The notes under the pieces: model-generated
Databases searched by the model: none
Seen by the model: the letters and a program-made list of their open reading frames with translations, nothing else
Told to the model about the DNA's origin: nothing
Program-made: the position numbers and the translations under genes
NCBI GenBank assembly: GCA_018340805.1
Contig: JACMZG010001913.1
Coordinates: forward strand, 30,932,127 to 30,996,126
From: Microvelia longipes
Taxonomy: Eukaryota; Arthropoda; Insecta; Hemiptera; Veliidae
Length of the DNA: 64,000 nt
Direction of reading: 5' to 3'
Part shown: piece by piece, positions 36,733 through 46,715 of the stretch
Numbering within the stretch: the first letter of the stretch is position 1
Layout of the letters: each line of letters begins with the position of its first letter

Positions 36733-37345
36733 TCAATTGTTGTTCTCAGAATCAATAATCTTGGCTTCTTCTAAATTGAAATGATGGTTAAGTGTAGTGG
36801 CATGGGCTGCTAGTGCAGTTTTCTTAATTTTTGACCAGATATTTTGGTAATGTGGTTCCTCTCTATTATGCCAGGTTTGTCTAGATTCTCCTATGTATTG
36901 TCCTGGGCAATCTTTGCATGGCATTTTATACACGAATCCCATAGTTTCATCTTTGGTGGGTTTATCCTTCAATTTAGTGAAAAATCTATGTCCAAAATTG
37001 ATTTCAGGACAATCATATGTTTTGTAGATCCTGAGATATTATTAATATTAATGGTCTGAGATAAATCTTTAATGTATGACAGGCTAGAATATATTATTCT
37101 CGACTTTTCTATAGGAGGTGGTTGATTAATTTGGGTGTCAGGTGGGTATAATCTCATAAGAAAAAATCATATTTATTTATTCATAATAAGTTGAAACAGG
37201 AAGGAAAAATACATAAGGAATCTCTGGTATAAAGCTTTATACCAGAGATTCTTTATGAATTTCAATGGGTAGAAATTATCTAGTAACTTTTTGTAAACTA
37301 TTCTTTTAATTTGTGGTAGATATTGTGAATCAGTAAGTTGAATAG
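36733..37345 (-). pseudogene. Penelope-like RT end and GIY-YIG endonuclease
   Basis: This fragment would nick DNA for Penelope-type retrotransposition. From 37345 downward a broken frame gives AIQLTDSQYLPQIKRIVYKK and NFYPLKFI, resembling the segment after the Penelope RT. The frame 37157-36969 gives IIYSSLSYIKDLSQTININN and KSILDIDF. The frame 36972-36733 has the GIY-YIG core: GFVYKMPCKDCPGQYIGESR, with the CxxC, the expected Tyr pair and the Arg, then HATTLNHHFNLEEAKIID. Frames are shifted at about 36970 and the upstream RT is absent, so it is a dead copy. A 46-bp near-perfect palindrome at 37212-37257 interrupts it. Confidence 0.8.
37212..37257. repeat. 46-bp palindrome, perfect 34-bp core
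   Basis: The core 37218-37251 is a perfect palindrome with no loop: GAATCTCTGGTATAAAG and its complement, centred on AAGCTT. One mismatch lies in the outer CATAAR flank. It sits inside the Penelope-derived coding sequence. Confidence 0.85.
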
Positions 37346-37399
37346 CTCTCCAGTAGATTAGGGGTCACTATAGGCAGACACAACATGCCCTCTTGACCC

Positions 37400-37690
37400 C
37401 TGGAAAAATTAAATGTTAAAGTTTGGAGGGGTGGGGGTATATTTGATGTGGGATTAAGTATGACGTATGAAGGTGTAGGGGTGGGGGAGTTTGGAATTTT
37501 TTTAAAAATGTTGATGTTGAGGGGGGGGGGTGAGGTTTTTGAATTTTGTATTGAATTAATTGATTACTTTTTGTACCATTTATGACATTGTTGTTATTAT
37601 TATTATTTGTATGTATTGTAAGTGTGTGTGTATGTGAGTGAGTGTGAGAGAGAGAGAGAGAGAGATAGACAAATAGAGCGAGAGAGAAAG
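37400..37690 (+). repeat. G-rich tract followed by GT/GA microsatellite
   Basis: G-runs occur at 37427-37438, 37479-37489 and 37519-37530 (the last nine to ten G in a row). From 37620 come GTGTGTGTGTATGTG and GAGAGAGAGAGAGA. The G-runs could form quadruplexes. Confidence 0.75.
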
Positions 37691-37696
37691 TGAACC

Positions 37697-37766
37697 GACC
37701 CCGATAGGAGTCGAACCAACGACCTTAAGAACGAGAAGCGAAGTATTTACCAATGAGCCAACGAGC
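37697..37766 (-). repeat. tRNA-like sequence
   Basis: On the minus strand it begins GCTCGTTGGCTCATTGG (box-A-like), has TTCTCGTTCTTAAGG in the anticodon region, and GTTGGTTCGACTCCTATCG, which contains a perfect B box, then GGGGTC. The acceptor ends GCTC and GGTC do not pair well, so it is a tRNA pseudogene or SINE head. It abuts a GA microsatellite. Confidence 0.6.
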
Positions 37767-38499
37767 CTTCATATTATAAGGAGGTGTTTTTCTCGTACTT
37801 AACCTTATTATTGATATTTTGATGCCATATATCGAAAAAGTATCGAAAATGTATCGAACGATATATTAATTATTATTAATATATTTATGAAACTTTGGGC
37901 AGTATTCTTTATTTGATTAGGTGGATGGTTTGATTTGAAATTTAAGCGTGAATTATAGCGAAACATAGTCATTTAAATTAGTTGAAATTTATTAATAAAC
38001 GTCCCATCAAGTGCCTTTATCATAAATTAATTAACCTGGATTCTGGGTTATTTTAAATTATTTATTTTACTACCCCACATATCATACTTTTAAGTGTGAA
38101 AAAATAAGAGAAACATCTAAAGCTTAAAAAATAACTCTAGTGCTTAAGGTTGGGTTATTTTGGATCATGTCAAAACTGAAAGGCCTGCTATGCTGCGAGA
38201 TAAAATTAAATAAGTAAACAAACTCAAACCAGGTTAATTCATTTAATAATTTATTTTCTATAGTTCAAAGCATTTTAAGTCTGCTCTTTGAACTCGAAAA
38301 TTATTAAAAATCCGGCAAATAAAGAGGTAAATAAGAATATTAAATGAAAGAGTAATGATTGTTAAAGTTTTCTCTAAATTTTTAAATAATTATGTTGTGA
38401 GTTCTATAAACTAAAAAGACTAAGGTTTTCCCTAAACCCCGACTACCTTTAGCTTTGTTTGTTTACTTCTTGTTACACATTAACAGCAGCAAAATTAAA

Positions 38500-38932
38500 T
38501 TTACTTTTCCACATTTATACCGCAGGTATAGAGGGAAAGTATTGTGTTTGCAAAAAAACACAACGGAATTATTCGTTTCTGGTGTTTTTAAGGCCTCCTA
38601 GATGGTTTTTACAAATTTATCTTTTCACACTAGCCCCCAGTGTATTTATGCAAAAGAGTTGAAACTTTGTACATAAATTAGTCTTTGTTTTTTAAAAAAA
38701 TAATAAATCTTTTTATTTTCAGTTAAAAAACAAATCAAAACAGATTAGAAATATTCGAAAAATAATTTGTTAATTACGTCATTTACCAGCAAAAATTTCG
38801 AAAATCATAAAACGCGGAAAAAAGTTGAAATCAGTTTGAAATTTAGCACGCATGTAACGATATGTGAGATCAACATGTGTGCCAAGTTTCATTTCAGTTG
38901 CAGCATTAGTTCAAGTTTTATTGAATGACTTG
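38500..38932 (+). repeat. Dispersed repeat copy next to BEL element
   Basis: Head at 38505-38570 (TTTATACCGCAGGTATAGAG, then GGAAAGTATTGTGTTTGC) and tail with TCATAAAACGCGGAAAAA and GTGCCAAGTTTCATTTCAG, a tail also seen at 14160 and 49020. The BEL insertion at 38933 lies at the end of this repeat. Confidence 0.65.
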
Positions 38933-39092
38933 TGTGGCGAATCTGCCTCCAGCTTGGCTAACTAATGCTAAAAGCTTTTTCAATAAAATTCGTTTGCTGT
39001 CTCAAACAATAATGTCAATATATTTTTCTATTTGACATAAATCAAAATTCATAATTAAATAAAAATAAAACTAATTTATCGCCATCGCGACA
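38933..39092 (-). repeat. BEL/Pao 3' LTR (160 bp)
   Basis: On the minus strand it begins TGTCGCGATGGCGATAAA and ends GAGGCAGATTCGCCACA, giving the TG...CA ends. A purine-rich tract (AAAAGAGAGAAAATCAAG) lies about 20 bp before its start. The other LTR pieces at 44712-44841 and 46286-46517 align with it. Confidence 0.75.
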
Positions 39093-39279
39093 CTCCAGAG
39101 CTGACTTGATTTTCTCTCTTTTGGTTCTAAACTGATTTTTTTTTTCTTTGAATAATTTTCTCCTTTTAAATTAATGTGTAATTAACGGAATTAGTAAATA
39201 TATGTACTTTATGAAGTTGAAAATAACTTGAACGAAAAAGAAAACAAAATACGAAGATAGTAAACAATAAAGTATGAAA

Positions 39280-42060
39280 TTATTCATCGACTTCCAAAGG
39301 ATAGAGTTTATTAATTGGTCTGGTCAAGTTACGAGATTTGGTCTTGACCACAACAGACCTAACCACTCCATCACGACTAGAATTTAGCGCTACAATACGC
39401 CCAGTTTTCCATCTTTGTCGGGGCAATCTATCTTCTATTAAGACCGCTTCTCCGATTGTTGGTGTGTCGCGAAGAGACCTTTTCTTTTTTCGCAATTTTG
39501 ATCTCTCCCGCAAACTGAAGAGATACTCTTTCTTCCAGATTTCCCAAAACTGATCCAAAAGCTTAGCGCCTTTCTTCCAACTTTCTAAAAGTTCATCTTG
39601 AGTTTTATTAAAATGTTTTTCATTTTTGTAATTGTCAGCTTCCAACGAGACCACAGATCTAAGCTGACATAAGTGCGCTGGGGTCAATATCTCCTCGGCG
39701 TCGGGCCCACGTACACTAACGGTCGGGAATTGAGCACAGACTCCACTTCCACAACTATAGTATCCAGTTGGACACGAGTCAATAATTTCTGTTCTAATGT
39801 CTTTTTGAGGCATCGCTTGGTAAGCCCTATGAGCCTCTCATAGGCCCCTTCCATCCAAGGTGAAAATTCAGGGACCCATTTCCACACTATTCCCTTTTCC
39901 ACAAAATAGGAACGGACCTCAAAATCTATGGTTTTAATTTTTGTGGACAGGACCTTTTCTACTGTTTTAAAATGAGTTGCGTTGTCCGAAAGGATTAATT
40001 TCGGCACACCTCTGCGGGCAACAAACCTTCGTAAGCAAAGTAAAAAGTCTTCCGCACTTAAACTCTCAACAACCTCTAAGTGAACGGCCCTAACTACCAA
40101 GCAAGTGAACAAACATATCCAAACTTTGGTCTTTCCCTCCAATGTATTGACCCACAAAGGACCTAAGTAATCAATACCTACAGATGTAAAACTCTCAGTC
40201 CTAGTTATTCTAAATTCAGGTAGAGCTGGTGGCTCAGGGTAATTAAAAGCTTTACCTTCCATCTTAGTACAAGGAACGCATTTACGCAAGACTTTACTTA
40301 CCACTGATCTGCCTTGAGGCACCCAATACTGCCTTCTTAATTCACATAGAGTATGGCTTACTCCAACATGAAAAAGTTTCTTATGAACGCTATAGATTAC
40401 TAATTTTGTAAAATGCTCTTTACCAGGTAATAATACAGGGAATTTTTCATTTTCACTTATGTCTGCGTGTGCAAGTCTACCTCTACACCTTATAACCTTA
40501 TTTTTATCAAAATATAATCCTAACTGTTTTATTAATAAATTTGATTTCCCGTTTTCTAAATAGTTAATTTCCTCCCAATAATTTTTCGATTGTACATATT
40601 TTTCCCATTCAACTATTATAATATTCATTTCACTATCAGTAATAAAATTTTCACTATTAATAGTCTCATTGAATGTGATGTTACGTAGCTGAGCTAGTTT
40701 TCTCCTAAATTTGATTACTGCTCTTCTAACATATGCTGTTGTCCTAAGTAGTCTAAAGAGCATACAAAACTTATTCTCGTCTAGTTCATAAGGAGTTTTA
40801 ATATTAATTTCAGCGCTAACTAAATTCAATTCAAGTTCGTCTTTAATTTCTTCATTGAAATTTGATGTGTCATCAAAATTTTGATTTTCCGGCCACTCCT
40901 CCTCTTTCTCCAACCAGTTTGGTCCGTACCACCATTCAGGCATGTTCTTTAATTCTGATACTGTACATCCCCTAGTGGCAATATCTGCAATATTTTTTCT
41001 TCCCGGAACAAATCTTACTGATGTCAATTCATTATTTTCTTTAATTTCATCGACTCTTCTTTCAACAAAAATTGGTAATGGCTTCGATTTTTTCATCCAT
41101 GACAAGACACACTTAGAGTCCGTCCAAATTATTTGCTTTGTTATTTTTAAGCCTAATTCTTTTCCTATCATTTTTAAACAACGACATCCTATTGTAACTC
41201 CTAATAATTCAAGTCTCGGAATAGATTCTTCTTTGGCTGGTGCAACTCTTGCTTTGGCAAAAACTAGTTTAGAATTTTTTCTTTTTAAACTTCTTAAATA
41301 TATAACAGCTGCATACGCTAACTTTGAAGCATCGCAGAAACAATGCAATTCAAATTCCTCTCCCTCTAAGTCTACATTTCGTTTAATTTTGATGGTAGGA
41401 ATTTCTCTTAAATCAATTTGAAGCTCCCTCCACTCTTTCTGTATCTCATCTTCAACAATTTCGTCCCAGCCTAACTTGTTTTGTCCTAAATGTTTTAAAA
41501 ACAATTTTCCTTTAATAGAAACTGGACTACTTAAACCAAGTGGATCAAAAAGTGAACTTATTATTTGAAGAATTTGTCTTTTTGTTGTAGCCAAATTATC
41601 TTTATTTTTCATTTTCAAAGAAATTTCGTCCGTTACCGTATTCCAAACTATTCCTAATATACTAATAGTAACCTGATTGTCCCTAAATATTTCTGGAATT
41701 TTGTTAACAACAGTTTTATTGTTCGAGTTCCATTCACGCACGTTCATGGACGCCTTGTTAAATAGTTCTTTTACTTCGACGTAAAATTCTAAAGCTTCTT
41801 CTTCGGTATCAAAGGAAATTATTAAATTATCAACGTAAATATTTTGACATATTTGTTTAGAATATTTACTATCTGACTTCATAACATGATACCTTACTAC
41901 AACATTTAACATAAACGGACTCGAAATCACCCCAAATAAAACTCTACAAAATCTAAATACAACTAAATTGTCGTCTGAAGGTTCTTTAACGGATCTTTTA
42001 ACCATATAAACCTAGTGACATCGCGACTATCGTCATTTAGACCTATTTGAAGGAATGCCT
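39280..42060 (-). pseudogene. BEL/Pao RT, RNase H and integrase
   Basis: The second part of pol. The block GDIEKAFLQI (first RT Asp) is in the linker frame near 42060. The main frame 42005-39684 then gives VFRFCRVLFGVISSPFMLN, YVDNLIISFDTEEEALEFY (YVDN instead of YVDD, a variant I recall in other BEL/Pao RTs), RNase H residues in ELHCFCDASKLAYAAVIYL, ELLGVTIGCR and WTDSKCVLSWM. The integrase HHCC zinc region is HKKLFHVGVSH...CVPCTK, and the DDE residues lie in GIDYLGPLWV, LSDNATHF and GAYERL. Near 39700 a shift moves the coding into the frame ending at 39280, which has the C-terminal domain ILTPAHLCQLRSV and WKTGRIVALNSS. Breaks near 42118, 41980 and 39700 make the copy defective. Confidence 0.9.
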
Positions 42061-42117
42061 TCTCTATATCTCCTACCATAACAACTGCTTTTAGTCTAAA
42101 TCTTAATAATATTCCTA

Positions 42118-44583
42118 CTAAATTTCTAACAAGACTTGCCCTCTTAAAAGTGATTGGTTCAAGCTTACTTTTCCTTTGCCTGATGTCGCCGATCCGTCAT
42201 AGACTACTCTAACCTTTGTACTAGATTTCTGTGGTGTAAATACTGCATGGTGTGGCAGATAGTGTATAAGTTGTCCTTCTGCTGCTTCCTCTTCTATGTT
42301 CACCTGCTCTATGATACCTTTACTTAGCTGATCTGTAATGATCGTATTGTACTTACGGATGACCTCTTTTTCCCCGCCAATGCGACGATGCAACGATCTC
42401 AACCTACCTAAGGCTAACCTGTAATTATTCGCTAGATTCGAAGGAGGATATTGACGCCATGGCCATGACACTGAATATCTACCATCCTGCACTTTTATAT
42501 TTTTCTCAAACTGCTCCAAAGCCCAGTCATCCTCGATTTCTTCGCGATTACTCTCTTTTATGCCTAAAGTTTCTAAACTCCAAAAGTGTATTAAATCTAT
42601 TTCTTTTCCCTTGAAAAGTGAACAGTTGTCTTCTTCCATATACATTTCAATCTCGTTGTTCTGTTTAAGACAAGTCAACATACTTACAAAACAAGGACTG
42701 TTATCCTTTTCTTCACTTCTCCCAGTTATGATCCAACCAAATTTTGAACTTAACATGTATAAACCTCTTTGTAACTCTATTTTTTCTAGCGTAATGATCT
42801 CATAATAGTAACTATTACCTAACAAAATTTGAATTTCTGCACTATTATTTACTAGTTTTGGTTTGTCTGCAAAATTTAGATTTGGAAACTTACTCTTTGC
42901 GTCTTCTAAATGCTTATTGTACTCTATTTTGTTTCTTAAAATAAACGGGACAACATTTGCTGTTATGCTTATGAAAGAACCGTTGGTCATTTTTAGATTT
43001 ACTTCAACAGTGTAAGAATCTATTACTACCGGCTTAGTCGTTCCGAAAACTGATATTGTTAGTTTTTCTTCGTGGACTGGCTCTAAGTTTAGTTGTTTTG
43101 CTAATTTTTCTACTATGTAAGATCGGTGGCTACCCGTATCAAGAATTACTCTTCCATTTGCTTTACTTGAATTGCAATTGTTGTATATTTCTACCGTAGC
43201 AGTTTGCATAGATCCTAGGGGTGCCCAAGCCATGAGTTGAGCATCACCCTTATCTTCTTTATTAGCACTAAGTTTCTCTATATGAACATTTTTGTTCCCT
43301 ATCTTTTTTGGGCACAGACTACGGTGGTGATATTTACTTTTACAATAAAAACATGACTTAAAAACTGAGCAATTCTGAACGGTATGTTTAGATTTTCTTA
43401 AACATTTATAACAACAACCTTTTAACATCTCTTTCCTTGAATCTATAGTAGGGAATTTTGGACATTCGTCAGTCCAATGATCTTCAGTACAATACCTGCA
43501 CTTTAATGTACCCGCTAATAACATGCCAGTAGTACTCTGACTATTATTTCCTTCTTTACTTAAATTATTTTTTCTATAATAACTATGATCATACTTACTG
43601 TAATTTCCTTCATTTCTCATTGAACTACCTATTTTTTCTTTATTGCTAATTAATAAGTCCAACTGTTTCCTTAACTTTTTTGTACCATCTACCTGACTGA
43701 CTAAATTCTGTGAGTTTAATAACTCTAAAACTGACTCCTCTAAAGTTTTAAATTCTTCTAGTTGCAATAAAATTTCAGACGGAAATTTTGACTTTATTAA
43801 CGAAAACGTATTAGAATTTTCAATATTTTCACCTAATCCCTCTAGTGACCTACAAAAATTTTCAACTAGATCTAAAGTGGACCTTAAACGTGAAGTCGTA
43901 TTATTTGATTGTGGCAAATTTCTAAATTTGAAATATATATCCTCAATTATAAGAGCTTTGTTGGCAAACCTATTTTTTAAAATATCAATAGCGGCATCAT
44001 AATTGTTACTAGTTAAAGATAAACCGGCTATGGCCTGAGCGGCATCACTAGAGAGTTGTTGTTTCAGTAAATTAAACTTATCTACTTTGCTTATATTGGG
44101 TTTGCAGTCAACAGCGGTATGGAATCTCTCCCAAAATTCAAACCATTTTAAACGGTCACCCGAAAAAGTGGGCATAATCAACTTAGGAAGTTTCGCTGAC
44201 ATTTCCCCCATATCTATGCTCGAGCCCCTGTTTGTTCCTTCACCAACACTAACCTTTGCTTTATCTTGCAACCTATTGTGAAGTAAAACCTTAACATCTT
44301 CAGCGTCGAGCATAATGTTTGTGAAAACTTCATTATCGTTTTGAAACCTGGTGGCTTCATCAGGACTTACCGAGACAGATTCTAATTTAGCTATGTACTC
44401 ATTGTACTTCTCCAAGTACCTATTTATTTTACCTAACAGATCTACTCCTGTTTTCCTATCAATCTGTCCATTATCGGCATTCTCTACCCAACCTCTAATC
44501 TCAGCCGTTACATCAGTTAGACGCTTCCGAACTGGACCTAGTGCACTTCTAACTGAATTGGCAGTGGAAGTCATTGCTCTCAA
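42118..44583 (-). pseudogene. BEL/Pao gag, protease and start of RT
   Basis: This 821-residue frame makes the capsid part and the protease. A helical N-terminus (residues 1-130) is followed by the DUF1759-like capsid block (KLIMPTFSGDRLKWFEFWER near residue 135). Zinc knuckles come near residues 360-430: CRYCTEDHWTDECP, CCYKCLRKSKHTVQNC, CFYCKSKYHHRSLC. The aspartic protease has VILDTGSHRSYI near residue 480 with the DTGS active site. The frame enters RT at HYLPHHAVFTPQKSSTKVRV and YDGSA, then stops at 42118 after LLRGQVLLEI. Sequence just downstream (KAVVMVGDIEKAFLQIGL) continues RT in another frame, so a frameshift breaks the polyprotein. The start is the first Met of the frame; the PBS-like TGGTAACAG follows the LTR at 44711. 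Confidence 0.9.
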
Positions 44584-44711
44584 GTCCCAAACGTCAGCTA
44601 ACGCGAGAACCTAAACCTAATTGATATTACCTGACGCCAGAAACTTGAACCTCTCTCTTGTTCAGATTAACTATTTCTTCAGTTAGTAGTAACCACGCTT
44701 TTCTGTTACCA

Positions 44712-44841
44712 TGTGGCGAATTCTGCCTCCAGCTCGGCTAACTAATGCTAAAAGCTTTTTCAAAAAAATTCGTTTGCTGTCTCAAACCCATGCTCAAACC
44801 ATAATAACAATATATTTTTCTGTTTGACATCATAAATCAAA
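44712..44841 (-). repeat. BEL/Pao 5' LTR, truncated at its U3 side
   Basis: It starts (plus strand) TGTGGCGAATTCTGCCTCC and matches the 38933 LTR until AAATCAAA at 44834-44841, where the inverted pol copy begins. About 30 bp of the outer LTR end are missing. It has a small insertion (CCATGCTCAAACC) near 44790. Confidence 0.75.
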
Positions 44842-46100
44842 TTTATTAATAAAACAGTTAGGATTATATTTTGATAAAAATAAGGTTATAAGGTGTAAAG
44901 GTAGACTTGCACACGCAGACTTAAATGAAAATGAAAAATTTCCTGTATTATTACCTGGTAAAGAGGATTTTACAAAATTAGTAATCTATAGCGTTCATAA
45001 GAAACTTTTTCATGTTGGAGTAAGCCATACTCTATGTATATTAAGATGGCAGTATTGGGTGCGTCTAGGCAGATCAGTGGTAAATAAAGTCTTGCGTAAA
45101 TGCGTTTCTTGTACTAAGATGGAAGGTAAAGCTTTTAATTACCCTGAGCCACCAGCTCTACCTGATTTAGAATAACTAGGACTGAGAGTTTTACATCTGT
45201 AGGTATTGATTACTTAGGTCCTTTGTGGGTCAATACATTGGAGGGAAAGACTAAAGTTTGGATATGTTTGTTTACTTGCTTGGTAGTTAGGGCCGTTCAC
45301 TTAGAGGTTGTTGAGAGTTTAAGTGCGGAAGACTTTTTACTTTGCTTACGAAGGTTTGTTGCCCGCAGAGGTGTGCCGAAATTAATCCTTTCGGACAACG
45401 CAACTCATTTTAAAACAGTAGAAAAGGTCCTGTCCACAAAAATTAAAACCATAGATTTTGAGGTCCGTTCCTATTTTGTGGAAAAGGGAATAGTGTGGAA
45501 ATGGGTCCCTGAATTTTCACCTTGGATGGGAGGGGCCTATGAGAGGCTCATAGGGCTTACCAAGCGATGCCTCAAAAAGACATTAGAACAGAAATTATTG
45601 ACTCGTGTCCAACTGGATACTATAGTTGTGGAAGTGGAGTCTGTGCTCAATTCCCGACCGTTAGTGTACGTGGGTCCGACGCCGAGGAGATATTGACCCC
45701 AGCGCACTTATGTCAGCTTAGATCTGTGGTCTCGTTGGAAGCTGACAATTACAAAAATGAAAAACATTTTAATAAAACTCAAGATGAACTTTTAGAAAGT
45801 TGGAAGAAAGGCGCTAAGCTTTTGGATCAGTTTTGGGAAATCTGGAAGAAATAGTATCTCTTCAGTTTGCGGGAGAGATCAAAATTGCGAAAAAAGAAAA
45901 GGTCTCTTCGCGACACACCAACAATCGGAGAAGCGGTCTTAATAGAAGATAGATTGCCCCGACAAAGATGGAAAACTGGGCGTATTGTAGCGCTAAATTC
46001 TAGTCGTGATGGAGTGGTTAGGTCTGTTGTGGTCAAGACCAAATCTCGTAACTTGACCAGACCAATTAATAAACTCTATCCTTTGGAAGTCGATGAATAA
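44834..46100 (+). pseudogene. Inverted second copy of BEL/Pao integrase region
   Basis: This plus-strand copy repeats 40547-39280 of the main element. It starts in the linker before the integrase (GKAFNYPEPPALP near 45125), keeps the DDE blocks LSDNATHF and GAYERL, and ends with the C-terminal domain. It has its own damage: a one-base loss near 45165 after ALPD, and a stop in place of Glu at 45852 (WKK then stop). It also carries the same frame break after RPLVYVG as the main copy, which indicates a shared defective source. Confidence 0.88.
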
Positions 46101-46285
46101 TTTCATACTTTATTGTTTACTATCTTCGTATTTTGTTTTCTTTTTCGTTTAAGTTATTTTCAACTTCATAAAGCACATATATTTACTAATTCCGTTAATT
46201 ACACATTAATTTAAAAGGAGAAAATTATACAGAGAAAAAAAATCAGTTTGGAACCAAAGGAGAGAAAATCAAGTCAGCTCTGGAG

Positions 46286-46517
46286 TGTCGCGATGGCGAT
46301 AAATTAGTTTTATTTTTATTTAATTATAAATTTTGATTTATGATGTCAAACAGAAATGTCGCGATAGCGATAAATTAGTTTTATTTTTATTTAATTATGA
46401 ATTTTGATTTATGTCAAATAGAAAAATATATTGACATTATTGTTTGAGACAGCAAACGAATTTTATTGAAAAAGCTTTTAGCATTAGTTAGCCAAGCTGG
46501 AGGCAGAATTCGCCACA
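46286..46517 (+). repeat. BEL/Pao LTR with 71-bp internal duplication
   Basis: TGTCGCGATGGCGATAAA starts at 46286 and TGTCGCGATAGCGATAAA at 46357, so the first 71 bp are duplicated in tandem. It ends GGCAGAATTCGCCACA followed by the ACTTG target copy. Confidence 0.8.
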
Positions 46518-46599
46518 ACTTGTATAAAGTTTATACAAAAATTTAAAAATAGGAAAAGCGTTGTTAGTTTTTAAATAGATTACCGCTGGGAATGAAAAT

Positions 46600-46715
46600 A
46601 TGCATTTACTATCTGAGAACGAGCGAAGCGAGTCTGATGTAGGAAGGATGAGCGTAGTGAATCCGATGTGATAAGGAACACTTCCGAGGTACCCCGTACC
46701 CGATTATTTTAACTA
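46600..46715 (+). repeat. GAGCGAAGCGAG double module
   Basis: GAACGAGCGAAGCGAGTCTG is followed by GGATGAGCGTAGTGAATCCG, then CTTCCGAGGTACCCCGTACC. The same order is seen in reverse at 17035-17100. Confidence 0.7.

Larger units (their letters stand above)
35792..38028 (-). mobile_element. Penelope-like element remnant with inverted terminal arms
   Basis: Inverted arms 35792-35877 and 37948-38028 (sharing TTGATGGGACGTTTAT and AATGACTATRTTTCGCTATA) flank 2.1 kb. Inside, the minus strand encodes the end of a Penelope-type RT and its GIY-YIG endonuclease. Penelope-like elements often have terminal repeats in inverted or partial arrangement. The right arm read on the plus strand has GCGAAACATAGTC, which looks like the GAAAC...GUC half of a hammerhead, but no CUGANGA box remains. 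The RT palm is missing. 35880-36600 is A-rich with no ORF. Confidence 0.75.
38933..46517 (-). mobile_element. BEL/Pao LTR retrotransposon, palindromic composite
   Basis: The locus has three LTR pieces. A complete 160-bp LTR lies at 38933-39092 (minus). A partial LTR at 44712-44841 lies next to gag. A 232-bp LTR at 46286-46517 (plus) has an internal 71-bp duplication (46286-46356 repeated from 46357). Minus-strand gag and pol occupy 39280-44583. From 44834 the sequence turns round and repeats, in plus orientation, the last 1.6 kb of the element. The whole composite is bounded by a perfect 5-bp direct repeat ACTTG (38928-38932 and 46518-46522). Both outer ends are the same (U5) LTR end, CGCCACA. 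Confidence 0.85.

Noticed and set aside
37697..37766. Functional tRNA gene
   Set aside because: The B box is perfect but the acceptor ends do not pair, so a pseudogene or SINE head is more likely.
38933..46517. Two independent BEL insertions, tail to tail
   Set aside because: The single ACTTG duplication at the outer ends, the absence of one at the inner junction and the shared frameshift favour a single composite insertion.
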